From Kudoa neothunni (lineage: Eukaryota; Cnidaria), in assembly GCA_964304625.1 (NCBI GenBank), contig OZ199840.1, forward strand, positions 8,556,001 through 8,620,000: DNA of 64,000 bases. Reading direction: 5' to 3'. Under the pieces are notes generated by a model that was given only the letters and a program-made list of their open reading frames with translations, ran no database searches and was not told the origin of the DNA. A program made the position numbers and the translations under genes. Of this stretch, positions 12,463 through 24,553 are shown one piece after another. The stretch's first letter is position 1; every line of letters begins with the position of its first letter.

Positions 12463-12513
12463 TACCTCTATGCGCATGCGTACGCATCAAAATAAGTAGA
12501 AATTGGGATTCTA
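12463..12513. promoter_or_regulatory. Bidirectional promoter between PQBP1 and PRPF18
   Basis: Only 51 bp separate the two divergent start codons. The spacer contains ATGCGCATGCGTACGCAT (12469-12486), overlapping palindromes with a perfect NRF-1 core (GCGCATGC). In animals NRF-1 sites are typical of bidirectional housekeeping promoters. Factor identity is inferred from the motif. Both 5' leaders must be very short or overlap the neighbouring gene. Confidence 0.6.
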
Positions 12514-14155
12514 ATGGATTCTCTTCTTGAGGAAATAAATAGAAAAAGAAAACAACTAGATGAAAATGAAATTACGAGTGTAAACTGATACATTTTTAAT
12601 ATTTTTTAGTGGTCATTATAGAACAAAAAGTACTTTAGAAGAGGAGATTTAATAGCACAAGAAGAAAAACAAATTCTTAAAGTAGTGTCTTAAAAATGGG
12701 TTTTTATTGTAGTTTTTTTTTGGAGGAAAGAGAAGAAAAATTGAAAAAGGAAAAGGAACAATTAGAAGCTATTGCAGACACTGAAAATAAAAATGAACAT
12801 AATAATAATAATAATAATGATAACTCAAACCAAAAGGACATTATATCGTTGTTACCCAATGAAGAAATATCTAGGGATGAGGTTTCAATCGTTTTTATAA
12901 GTTAGATGCTTATTTTTGGGATTAATTTAGGTGATTAAACGTTTAAGAAAAAGAAATGCTCCAATTCGTCTGTTTGGAGAGACTGATCATGATTCTTGTC
13001 AACGATTGAAGTATTAATTTTTCTTAATTAGTAATGTTATTGTTTCTATTTAGAATTATTGAAGTAATGGAGAAAGAGGACAACGAAGTAATTTATTATG
13101 AAATTAAAATAATTGTTTTTGGTCACTTTGTATAAATCACTAAAACAACAACTTATAGATAAAATATTAATACATTTATTAATTTTTCTATTTAAAGGGG
13201 CTGAGGAACGATTTCCAGGCTGCACTAGAAAAACTAGAAAATGCCTATTTCCCCGGCTGTGAAGAACTCACTAATGAAGGGGTAAATTGGATTATTCTGG
13301 TTATAATTGATAAGATGTATGTTTAGGAAAGAAAAGATTCTCGATTCAAAGAAATCCCCGTGGAAAAAACAATAGAGGAAATAAAGGTTTCCATCGTCAT
13401 CCTTATTAAGGCATTTTGTTGAATTGTGTTGTGTGCTTTAGGAAATGAATGATAGCATTAATAAAGGTGATTTGAAAGTTGACTGCACTGTTGTGCTAAG
13501 TTTTATTAAAGTACTAGCTTTAAATCGTTAATTTCGATGTAAATCTGTTATTAGAATATGATGAATATTTGGGTGAGTGATCTCAACCAAAAAATTGCTC
13601 AAGAAAAAAATAAACATTAAAGTTGTGGTTTGTTGGTGGATCAATTGAAGCTAACGATGCGATTTGTTAGATTCGAATGGAAGGGGCCAGGTTCGAACAA
13701 ACCAAGCAATACCTGGAACCTCTAATAATGCAACTCAAAAACATGGTAACTATTGAATTAGGGTGGTAATTGATTGAATCTAATTCTCCATAGTCACTTA
13801 GTCCCGAACTTATGAACAGCATGACTCTTATCACCTTTCATTGTCTCGATGGAAATTATGTAAAAGCCAATGATATCTACTTGCAGATGGCCATTGGAAA
13901 CGCCCCTTGGCCAATTGGTGTTACTATGGTGGGTATTCATGCAAGAACTGGACGTGAACGAATTTTTTCGAGACACGTTGCTCGTATGTGAACCCTAATT
14001 TGTTTCTATTGTAACTATCGTCTATTGATTTAGATGTACTTAATGATGAAACTCAACGAAAATACATTCAAGGATTCAAACGTTTGATGACACTTTGTCA
14101 GAAGAAGTTTCCTTCCGACCCTTCTAAATCTGTAGAATTCGGAGGCACTGTTTAA
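12514..14155 (+). CDS. PRPF18: Pre-mRNA-splicing factor 18
   Basis: PRPF18 acts at the second catalytic step of splicing, with SLU7 and the U5 snRNP. Twelve exons: 12514-12579, 12622-12681, 12726-12881, 12931-13010, 13054-13087, 13198-13281, 13327-13386, 13442-13510, 13555-13621, 13671-13745, 13794-13983 and 14034-14155; about 353 residues (human 342). The N-terminus has [10 protein letters not shown]. Exon 4 is the SFM/PRP4-like motif [18 protein letters not shown]. The Prp18 domain ends with [33 protein letters not shown] and [19 protein letters not shown], almost identical to human. Exon 3 is best started at the GGAG acceptor before 12726; the GTAG acceptor would break the frame. Exon 9 reads WVSDLNQ, matching the family's W..ELN, but is one base too long (A7 at 13604-13610). 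Either one A is extra, or a GTGAGT donor at 13573 is used and these residues are skipped. An AATAAA follows near 14348. Confidence 0.95.
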
Positions 14156-15328
14156 TTGGCATACACTTGAAAAGCTTCATTATTAACAAAATCGTTCATG
14201 TAGATAAACCAGTCATATTATTTTTCAACTGACAAAATTACTATATTCATGCATTCATATACTCGTATATGAGATTATTTGTTTTATGACCGTAAATACT
14301 GTGTTGAAAAACTCTTGATGTTCATCTTTTTTAATGAGTAATCGTGAAATAAATACACAGAAAATTTATTTTAAAGATGCATTCACAATTTTTTTGAGTT
14401 ATATTTTTTTTCTTTAATTAATTAACTAATTAATTTTATTGATTGACTGATCGATTATTTAATTTGTAATATACTATTTTTTAATACATTTCATAATTAT
14501 CGTTATTATAAAATTGTTATATTGAAACTCTTAATAGTTTTGACACTTAAATTTTCAAAAATTTGAAATTTTTTATATAATCTGGTAAATTTCTTAATTA
14601 AAATATATGCCTAAATTTGGGATTTCTATTTGTATGTATGAGAATTTAATATAAACAAACCATCGTATGGAAAATTGTCAAAATGAATCTAACGCTTTTT
14701 CGTTTCGTTCGCTTTGATAAAACACATGCGACAATTCAACTGAAATAAATTTACACAATTAGTTATTGATTTTTGGGGAAATAATTGTCTTTGAGTAAAT
14801 AATTTTTTGTTATATTATTCATTTCTCTAACACTTTCATGGCGATTTTTTGGTTACAACCAGAGATAATGTATTACGTAAAAATTATTTGTCGCGGTGAT
14901 TTCAAAATCGAAATGCTTTAAAAAATTTTTAAAGGCTATTATTATTAAATTAAAGAAACAAATGAAATTTGAATAAAATTACTATTTATATGTATCGTTT
15001 CAACGAAAAAAAATTCACACTATCTTTAAAATACCTTAAAATACATAAAAACTTTAAATTGTATCTGATTTGTAAACAACGGTTTAATAAAATTAATACG
15101 CTTGCGTGTAAAATTTTTTGTCGCGCCTGAGCCACTTGATGATCAACTCTTTATGTATAAAATTATTCTGTATCTTAAAATATTTATGACTGAAACTTTC
15201 AAATAGAGGTACAACAGATTTTTATCGAATATCTAAAACGATTTAAAGCTTAAAAATTTTAAAAGAAGTAAAACCAATTAATTTTTAAAAAATATATTTT
15301 TTCCTGAGTAGATATATAATTATAAATA
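14156..15328. other. Intergenic DNA, no gene seen
   Basis: 3' flank of PRPF18 followed by AT-rich DNA without a supportable exon, motif-bearing frame or recognisable repeat. Confidence 0.5.
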
Positions 15329-15586
15329 ATGGAAATATTGATTTGTTACATACTGTATTTCTCGCTCGAATTGTCAATCACTTACGCATTACAGTATTAT
15401 CGTGAGTGTAGAATAAAAAATGAAATAGCGGGATCGCTGATTCAAAATATTGAAAAAAAATTATTGCAGCTGCCTCAAAATTCAACGTTTTTTAAATCTA
15501 TCGAAGAAATTTTTACTCAATATAAATCCATACGAAATGGTAGATACCAAAAAAATCGCGAAGATTTGATTGAATGTATCGGTTAA
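15329..15586 (+). CDS. Possible small secreted protein, unknown
   Basis: A single-exon frame of 85 residues with a real ATG, preceded by a TATA-like run (GATATATAATTATAAATA) ending right at the start. The first 19-20 residues (MEILICYILYFSLELSITYA) look like a signal peptide. The remainder is polar, with three Cys, one in-frame NST sequon and a Lys/Glu-rich helix-like middle (IQNIEKKLLQLPQNSTFF). I recognise no family. The codon mix is less AT-saturated than the flanks, which mildly supports coding. It could equally be one exon of a longer gene or chance. Confidence 0.35.
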   Translation: MEILICYILYFSLELSITYALQYYRECRIKNEIAGSLIQNIEKKLLQLPQNSTFFKSIEEIFTQYKSIRNGRYQKNREDLIECIG

Positions 15587-15886
15587 AGCCCAAAGGAGCT
15601 TTCATCGAAATATTGCCAAAATTATTTAAAACATCCTAAATCTTACTTTGCTTCTGACCTTCAAAAACAAAAACTTAACAAATAGAATTATTTTGGAACA
15701 TACAGATGTTTAATTATTTTGCTATCGTGCCGATTCGAGAAAATTTTTAACTTCGTGAGAAATTTTCATGTTTACTGAAAATTACTACAGCTTAATTGAG
15801 TATAATTTCGAAATATATCAGCAACCTGCAATTTTACCGATAAATACTGTAATACAGAATAATAATCTTTATCCAACTTTTTCATA

Positions 15887-18085
15887 TTAACCTTCCGAGC
15901 GCCATTGGGGTCCAACGGACCCCAATGGATGTTGGAATTAATTTTAGAGATTCTTATATTACATCATTTGATTTAAAATCACATCTATTCTTCTAAAAAT
16001 ATGAATTCTATTAAAATATAGCAGAAAATTTTAATTTTTACATTCAGGTAACGAAATAATCAAAATACTTACACATTCCTTCTTTTGTGGTCCAATGGAC
16101 CCCACGTTTTTCTTCTATCAAACAACAAAGAAAAATAATTTACAACAATTTTGGGAATTCAATAAAATTTTATTGAGAGGAAACAGAGAAAAATTGAAAA
16201 AAACCATACGTACATTAAATACCGACCATTACAGACAAATAAAACTATGATATAAATGATTCTTTATATAATGTTTTGAATGAAATTGGTTCCGATACAA
16301 TGGTTTTTATGATAGCTTTTGATAAGTTAGGTATTTATGTCATTCTAATGTTTCTGAAGATAATAAACGCTATCAAAACATTTACGAAGATAAGGATGAT
16401 GTTAATTGGTTTTCTGAGAAACTTCAAATAACTAGAAGCTTTATGCGAAATATTTTTCAAAGTATCCAGGTTCCATTTCTTATGCTTCAAACAGAATCTC
16501 CTTCTTAGCTGATCATTCCTCATATGTTATATAGAATCCATTTTCTCAACTGTTATTTCAAACATTAACATGTTTACCCATTTTTATTATCAGAATTATT
16601 TGAAGACTTTTCAAAACAAGATTTTTAGTTAATTTTGGAATCTATAATTGTACTCCCATTTTTAGATCTTAATTAGAATGATTCAAATTGTTTTGGAGGA
16701 GAGTTGGAAAGCGGAGGGATATTTTTCGAAAGATTGTCGTTCCGAACTTTATTACCCCCAGGAGAGTTTGACCAATGACGAGCAGCCATTTGTCTTTAGG
16801 GAAAATTTACCTCCGCGCTATATATATATATATATATATATACGGAATTAAGTATTTTCACCTTACCAATCCCGAGACCAAGTACACTCATAACTTTCCT
16901 GTGTATTTGAATAAAACTAATAATGAAATGTCAGAAAATATTGAGGAGATATTGCTCTAGATTTTGTGCCATCATTAATGGAAAATGGGAGAAATATCAT
17001 TTGTGAAAATTTCTTTACTTGTTTCCATTGCCCAAAAACTTGTACATAGGGAATGACTGGTACAATCCGAAATAATAAATGAGATAGTACAAATTATCTA
17101 AAAAAAGAATTCAAAGCAGAAAGTTTCAGTACACTTTTGTTTAACCAAAATCTAATATTAATCTCCTACGTTCCTATGTTCCTATAAAGGTAAAGCAGTT
17201 TTACTACTAACAACCTCCGGTTCATTACAAATGTCAAAGATATAGACTGAGAAAACCTGTTATTAATCTAGAATATAATTGTTAAAAATGAGGGGTGGAA
17301 ACAGTGGATCATATTATTTCTACAACGAGTGTATAAAGTAAGCGGATCGATGGTCGACAGCAGTATTCTTCATTATGGTTGGTATTAGCTTGGTTAATTC
17401 TTTTATTCTTAGAAGACTGTCTTCTTTGATCGAAATTGTTCAAGAGTTAAGTTTCTAGAAGAGCTTGAAGATGGTTTGGTGAAGGATTATGTTCAGTGAA
17501 ATAAAAATCGGGTTTATAAAAATTATAATTGTATAATAGAATTTCTTTGTCGTGAGTGATGCTGTTATTGTTCGAGATCTCGAGACAGAAAAGTGAGGAT
17601 TTTTTTGTGATCATCTGTAATGAAAGCAGTTCAAAAGTTGTTTGCGTAATATTTCGTAATATCGAAAACCAAAATAATATAAATACTTCGCATTTATATA
17701 TTTTGGAACAATATGTATTGGTGGTATTATTGAGCGTGATTATTAAGAAATTAATTACGAAGGAAGTAATTTTTAAGATTTATTTAATGGGGAATGATAT
17801 ATGTATTTTATTAAAACCAATTATATTAAAAAAAGAGGCTAAACTCGTTTAATTAAATGCTTAATTTAACCTTTTAAATGTTGGGGAAATCATCGTTAAC
17901 AGCCGCGGGTGTTATAACTGTAACGTTTTTCATTATTCTATCGATAGTATTCTCTCATAATTTACCAAATTACTTATTTAATTTTATCCATAACTCAAGC
18001 TAAAAAAATTCGGGAAAACGTGGGGTCCATAGGACCTCAAAAGAAGGAATGTGTGAGGTCGATTTTCAGGCGCTCGGAAGGTTAA
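15887..18085. mobile_element. Degenerate piggyBac element with TTAA target duplication
   Basis: The element runs 15891-18081, flanked by TTAA at 15887-15890 and 18082-18085. The left end CCTTCCGAGCGCC and right end GGCGCTCGGAAGG are perfect 13-bp inverted repeats. Just inside the left end lies a hairpin (ATTGGGGTCC-aac-GGACCCCAAT). A second inverted pair lies further in (16081-16107 and 18019-18048). The interior is a decayed piggyBac transposase, described in its own entry. Confidence 0.85.
16680..17520 (+). pseudogene. Dead piggyBac transposase
   Basis: Scattered frames with many stops still show piggyBac signatures. Near 16991-17035 is ICENFFTCF (family CDNFFTS), soon followed by TGTIRNNK. 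Near 17292-17324 is GVETVDHIIST (family KGGVDT.D.M), and at 17346-17402 RWSTAVFFIMVGISLVNSF (family RWP...FFN..D....NA). The third catalytic Asp of GGVDT reads Glu in this copy. A (TA)n run interrupts the region at about 16821-16842. Confidence 0.7.
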
Positions 18086-18782
18086 AAAGAACTTTTCAAA
18101 TATGTACATATATAAATATGTTTCAACAAAGGCAAATTATATTTTAATAAAAATCTTTTATGGAATATGTTACGATGAATTATGAATAAATAATTTTTTT
18201 AAATAACGCTATTTTAACTTTTTGAATGCGTATTTTATCTGTTTTCATATAGATAAAAATTACCTTAACATTTCAAAATTATTTTGGATAAAATATTTAA
18301 AATAGAGCGCCACCGAGTTGAAATATTTTCTATTGTTCATTCAAAGTATATGTGAACATTAGGCACGGAAGGATTGACCAGTTAAGAAATTTAAACAAAC
18401 TAAAACTGATAACTAATACCCAAATATCCTAAAAAATTCTGCTCCGTTTTTTTATTTGATCTCAAAATTTATGGCGCGTCAATTTATCGATGTCAATGAT
18501 AATTGTAAGACAACAAATGAAAAATATCAAAGGGCACAAACAATTTTGGAAATTTTTAAACCACTCCAACCTACTTCTCCGTATGTGAAAATATGATTTA
18601 ATAATATCTGCCCGTCAAATGTTTCAGCTTTGAACCCAGTTATAAAGCTATATGTCTATGAAAAATCTATACAAATCTAAAATCTATAAATCAACACTGG
18701 CAGGTTAAATTAAAGCGAATGTTCATTTAACAATAACAATAGTAAAATATTAATAAATAATTGTACAATACAATCTATGTGA
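18086..18782. other. Intergenic DNA, no gene seen
   Basis: AT-rich spacer between the piggyBac remnant and the stop codon of the minus-strand gene ending at 18783. No motif-bearing frame was found. Confidence 0.5.
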
Positions 18783-21700
18783 TTAGGATTCTTTAATTGC
18801 TTCGACGTTTTGACTTTTAGCACTTTTATTACTTTTGGAGGATTGTGGTCCTTGAGTTGGATTATTGCTTTCTAGAGTTTCAACGATGAACTTTAAACAT
18901 GTGGGAATTTGGACATTGAGGAGTTGTTTCATTGCTATCAAAACACATCAACTTGTCGTCAACAAACAACTAATAAAACACGTAACATTACAGTTATTAA
19001 CTTTGGAGTAGGAGGATTGAGAGCCAGTCATTGCACCAATCATGTCACCTTCCATGTCATCCACAATTTTCACCATATCATTGAATGTGGATTTGAAGAT
19101 TTCACTATCAACTACATTAAACCATTAGTAGGTTCTACAACCAACTAATGATTACCTTGTATTTGGTCGAGGCAAGCTTTCACATCAATGTCATTCGGTA
19201 AAGGAGCATTAACGGCAGCAGGGGTGCTGCTTGGAGATAAATTAGGGAGCTCAGACCTACCAACTGATGGTGTTTTGTAGGAGTCGTGTCTGTCTGAAGA
19301 AGTAATTATGCTATTGGCTGATAAAGTGATAGCTCTACCTGAACCTATAATTAATAATAATTGGCATAATAACTTATTTATTCGCGGGACAAACTACTAA
19401 TAGGGACATGTGTGGATGGTTTCTCCGCTTTGACTCTACTAGTTGGTTTTTGTGGGATAGAGGATGATTGTGACGATGCATGTTGAACCAAAGGAACACT
19501 GCTACATGGAGGTCTCGTCATGGTACCGAACGAGGTCGGCTGATATGGGAAACCTGGAAAGGTTGCTTTCGGGACCTTGCTGGGATAAGAGCTCACTAAG
19601 GCGGCGGTAGGGGCGACTAAATCAATTAAACAATTACCAAATAAAAACGCAACAAACAGTAATAATTTCACACAGAATTTATTTAAAATTCATGTACGCG
19701 TTTCAACAAGTTAAGACTAAGAAAATAATCAATTCAAATTTAAATAGTTTCAATCTAAGCTATTCAGGATATTCAAAATATTCACAATATTCAAATTTTA
19801 GTGGGAAAAAATAAATCAGCGCATCAATATTTACATTAAGTGGTATCATCCTATCGATATTTATTGGCAGAATTATCAGCCATTATATTGCAATTTAGTC
19901 TGCTAATGACAAACAATTATATATATATATATATATAAGTTATAAATCATATCACATTTAAGAAAGAATAACATGTTTTTTACTCCGTGTATTAATAATA
20001 ATTATCAATTCTATCGCAGTTATTTTGTCTTGGGTTAAGAATACAATTAAGGGCGGAAAGATAAATATCACCAATTAATTCTCATGTAAAAATTTGAATA
20101 TGTAATTACAGCGTTATTAAATAAAATTCTATTGAAATATTAATAACAATAAGATAATTACTTCCATTTATTCAAATTACAGTAAAGGTAATAATACACC
20201 ATGGTTATCAGCTAATCAGCTAATTTAAGATAATAGATCTAAATCTACTTATTATTTCATCACTACAGCAACAAGTTTTCAATTGTTTAACATATTAAAA
20301 ATAATAATCCTCCTTGATATTTTCACACAAAAACATTCGATTTAATTCATTACATCACTTCACATTAAAAGAATACACATTATCTACGTAGGTATAGAAT
20401 ACAATAGATTATTTAACGCCAATTAAATACTCAGATACCTATCTATTTACAAACTAATAAAATTCTAGGTCTAAAACAATATACCACACTCATTCACTAT
20501 TATTAACATAACATCAAAATCTTCTTAAATATTGGATTAATCCTTTAACAATATTTTTAATCAATGAGGGTATAGGCATTGTGGAGTTTAGGATGATTTC
20601 AAAGAGATAAAACCTCAACTGATTGAGAGGTTAAATAGTTAATAAATGAGAATGTATACAAGGAAACCGACTTCCATAACTAATGGGAGGTCCCAATGGT
20701 GGACCACTACTCGAGAGGGGTGTCGGAGTGAACGGGAACGATTCTGTATAACCACCAGGCATAACAGTCACATTCCTGTTGTCATTGATATTATTGTATC
20801 TCGGATAGTTGGTTATGAGAGGCATATCTATACAATATCAATAATTACTCACACACACACACACACATAAGTAATTATCACTGTTTGAGGGAGGATATCC
20901 CCTGCCAACGTAGCCTCCGCCATTACCCACGTCAACATTCGTAGGTGTAGAATATTCATTGGAAGGACGCATTGAGCGTTCATTAGATGAGTTAGTCAAC
21001 ACCCCAGAGTTATAATTCATTTGAGGGAAGGGTGGTGAAATCGACTGATGACCAGGATGAATATTGCTACCGTTGTTCTCAGTGCGTACAACGCGTGAAT
21101 TCAAATTGGTGGGTGTATTGGAATCTAATGGGTGAAACAGTGGTTAATTGACACAGTCAAATAGTAGGACCACAACAACAAACCTCGATGTTTTATTATC
21201 TCGTTGGGCATTTCACGAGAGCGTATAGCGGGAGTACCGCCGTTACACACTCTACAACAAGCAATAAAAGTGTTGATATCATCAACCATATTGAACCAAA
21301 AGTATTTGGTTATTAAGGTGTTGTAGAGTTCGGCAAACTGAACATGTGGTTGATTGGGCACATGGAACGCACAGTGAAATTGTTTGATAATTTCGAATTG
21401 TGTGCTTGAATCACAGACAACCACAACCTATTTCAATACGTCGGCTCACATATACCGCACAATTTACAACGATAATATACCGAAATAAACTCCAAATCAG
21501 GCCCAATATTTCGATAATTCAATTTGCCATCTTCGACATAAAAATTTTTAATGTCATCACAAAATTCCTCCTTCAATTCAATTGAACCACAGTAGGATGG
21601 CCATATTTTTTTTTCAATATACATAATAATATCAGAGTAAGTGTATTTGTTGGGATTTCTTTCATCCAAATATTCTAAATCGTATGTTCATTATTGGTCG

Positions 21701-21825
21701 TATATGATGCCGCCACACACATAACATAACACAAAAAGAAATGTACTTTGGTAGGCTAATCCATCAAAGTTAAAATGAGGGAAATTAGAATTATTTCCTT
21801 TACAACCACTAGCGGCCCCACTCAT
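18783..21825 (-). CDS. H2C2 integrase/NOL4-type zinc-binding protein with Pro/Ser-rich tail
   Basis: Nine exons join in frame: 21825-21747, 21674-21481, 21427-21184, 21124-20867, 20827-20660, 19616-19398, 19344-19156, 19111-18992 and 18934-18783, giving about 540 residues. Exons 2-3 encode a helical segment (KYTYSDIIMYIEKK ... VEDGKLNYRN) and then an HH-CC module: H and H in FHCAFHVPNQPH, the core NTLITKYFWFNMVDDINTFI, and CCRVC. That is the order of the zinc-binding domain of Ty3/gypsy integrases and of the animal protein NOL4. No integrase catalytic core follows. The rest is low-complexity, rich in Ser, Pro, Asn and Gly (PPLGPPISYGSRFP, YPPSNS), ending in a Ser/Lys tail (SSKSNKSAKSQ). Seven of eight introns are phase 1. 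This suggests a host gene using a captured or shared DNA/protein-binding fold, perhaps a nuclear regulator. Specific function is unknown. Confidence 0.7.
19617..20659 (-). other. 1-kb intron of the H2C2 gene
   Basis: By far the longest intron of this gene. It is AT-rich and carries a (TA)n run near 19918-19937. No exon or element was recognised inside it. Confidence 0.5.
20848..20866 (-). repeat. (GT)n microsatellite at a splice donor
   Basis: On the minus strand the exon ends TTAT and the intron opens directly with about eight GT units before GAGTAA. The predicted donor is the first GT. Several others in the run would also be GT, and the consensus GTGAGT at the far end is out of frame with the next exon. 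Confidence 0.7.
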
Positions 21826-24553
21826 AGCGGAATGGTATACCGATCGATTACGAATATTAGCGACACCCAATCCCCTTTTATTTTTTATAAATTTTTGATA
21901 AAATTATTGATTAAGAAATCGTATTACTTAATCTAAGAGGTATTTTTGGCTAATTGAGACCGGATTCATTTAGGTGTTAATATTACTGTGTCGACCATTA
22001 TTCAATGTTGTTAAGGAATATTCCCTACTTAATTGTTAAAATAAGCGGATTAAATTATTGATTTGATGTGTTTATGAATGACACACCCAAACTAAAAATA
22101 AACTATATCACATGCATAGTCCTAAAAACATTTGTGGCTGATACGGGCTGATCTTAAGGGGGTTTTGCCAAAGGATGCGCGTTAATCCTATGAGAAATTG
22201 AGAAAATACATTTTAGGGATTCTAAAAAAACTTTAAAACACTAATAATATCAACGAAAACTTTTTGTTTTGCAGATTTTTTCTGAGATTCAAAGAAATAT
22301 CAATTCTAATCACATGTTGATACATTAATGTGTGTAAAAAAATAAAATTATATTATGCCATGGTCATAATTAATTTGGCATTATTAAAATGTTGATTAAA
22401 AAATATCAACAATTTTAAAGTTTAACTCATTTGTTTAATTTTTAAATAAAAATATTTATCTTCTTTGTGGCGTTTTCATAGATTATTCAAAATTAATAAT
22501 CAGGTTAACGCATGTTTACTTTATTATCAATTATTCGATGAATCAAATGGATAAATGTTTTAGGTTATTATTTATATGCGATTTAAATATATTAATGAGT
22601 ATATTTGTGGCAACTGTTGTACATATGACTTAGATACATTTTCTCAGTAGTGCGTGTATTATATTTTTTAATCTTTAACCTGGTATACCAATCGGCATTT
22701 TTCGGAGGAAAACGTTAAATAGGGGGACAAATTTTTTTTCTCACCATTCTAGATGTAAAACAATATTTTTGTGCTAAGACAAATTAAATTAATTTCAACG
22801 GTTCCCTTTTTTCAAAGGTGATCTAACTTTTTTATACGTGGGACGTTTGGAGATTATATGTTAAGACAAAAGATCACACCAATCACAAATTGTTTTTTAT
22901 AGTAACATTAGAGTGAAAATTGAACAATATCTACTAATTTTAAATGAATTCATTTCAAATCGAATAGATGACATCACTCGAAAAATTTTTTCTGCGCAAT
23001 AAGAATATAATTATAATGAATATGGGGTAATGTAAAATTTTGTTGAGATTCGTGAAGAAAGAGCTCGTGGACCGAATTTTGTCGACCTATATCTTATTTT
23101 TATGTCACAAAATATACGCTATAATTTATAGTGTATAAAGTTTAAATCCCGCGTTTTTATATCTCTTTCATAACTATCTCGGAATAATTTTTTTCCAGAA
23201 AGAATTTTCTCTTTTTCTGAAACTATCAAAACGATCTAAAGAAACAATATGTTGTGCTCGACATTATTGTGTCTCTTAGAAGATAGGACAGTTTTTATTT
23301 TTTAATGGTTTAATTAGGGGTCTTAGGTTGCATATTTGTAACAGACAAAACTAGTCTTGCATTATTTAGGTCACATAGTAGAATTACAATTTTTTTAAAT
23401 CCATGAAATATCGTTATTATTGAAAGAAATACGGTGTATTACAAAATTTGATTCGTTTGTGTATTTTTCCTTTAGAGATGAAGACAATTTGAAAATCAGT
23501 TTCTCAAATATACGTTTCCAAAGAAAATTTTACTTTTAAAATTTTTATTATTATTATGTATTACCCAAAATAGTTTAAATGTTAGAGATATTTTGTTATA
23601 TAATTCAGCATATCCAGATTTTTAGAATTTTATTGAATCTTATTTAAAACTAGCTCAGAAACATAATTAGGCCTGATTTTCGAAGTGGGTCCTATTATTA
23701 GGAAACAAGGTAGATGTTCCTATTAGAAGATGAGAGTTTCTCTACGCTAAGAAAAATTGATGCCATAAGTTTGACGTTTTTGGATCAATTATAAAGTTAC
23801 AAGATATTCATATACAATCGAATTCCGATATAAAATAAATTTTTTTAAATTTATTTTAAAATGATGTAGATTCTAAATTGAAAAATTTTGTTTAACCAAA
23901 ATTCCAGCAACCGCAATTCAAAACTAATTTTTGCTAGAATTCTCAGATACAAATGCCTTGAAGTCTGGATTAGTGCTTGGTTTAGATGGCATCTACATCT
24001 ATTTTTTTAATACATATTTTCGTTATTTATTCAATTAAAGTTTATGTTAGATTAATAGAAATAACACAACGTAGATAATATAATATTTTATGTTCAAAAT
24101 GCAACCATGTTCATGATGAACGAATAAATGTTGGGTAAAGACAAACTCCCTTATATCATTTCAGGAATAATAAAATATAAAAATTGAACTTATTGGATTG
24201 TCTAATCACAAACTAACAGCGACATCATAAGACCAATTTATCCATGGAATTGACTCAATTCAACAATGTTCAAACATCATTTTTCCTCATTACACCTCCA
24301 CTTTTAAGTCTTATTGAGTTTTAAAAATCAAAATTAAATTGTTGGAATACGACATATTTTAATTAATGAGGAAACTCAAAATATCGTTATGGAGAATTCT
24401 AGGAAAATATTCCTCATTATTACTTTACTATTCTTACCATCATTAATAGTACAACTCACAATATCCAAATTGGGAGGAAATTATAAAAAAATTAATAATA
24501 CTAGTCCATTTTTTAGAATCTAGAATGTTTCATTCTAGTATGACGCAGCTACG
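21826..24553. other. Long AT-rich intergenic stretch, no gene seen
   Basis: About 2.7 kb upstream of the H2C2 gene and before a piggyBac element. I found no exon chain, RNA gene or clear repeat on either strand. Confidence 0.5.

Noticed and set aside
12681-12726. A frameshift in PRPF18 exon 3 caused by the T9 run
   Set aside because: Using the GGAG acceptor just after the T-run gives a normal 44-bp intron and keeps the frame, so no frameshift is needed.
20646-20870. Plus-strand ORF with Arg/Thr-rich sequence and CA repeat
   Set aside because: Antisense of exon 5 and the (GT)n intron start of the H2C2 gene.
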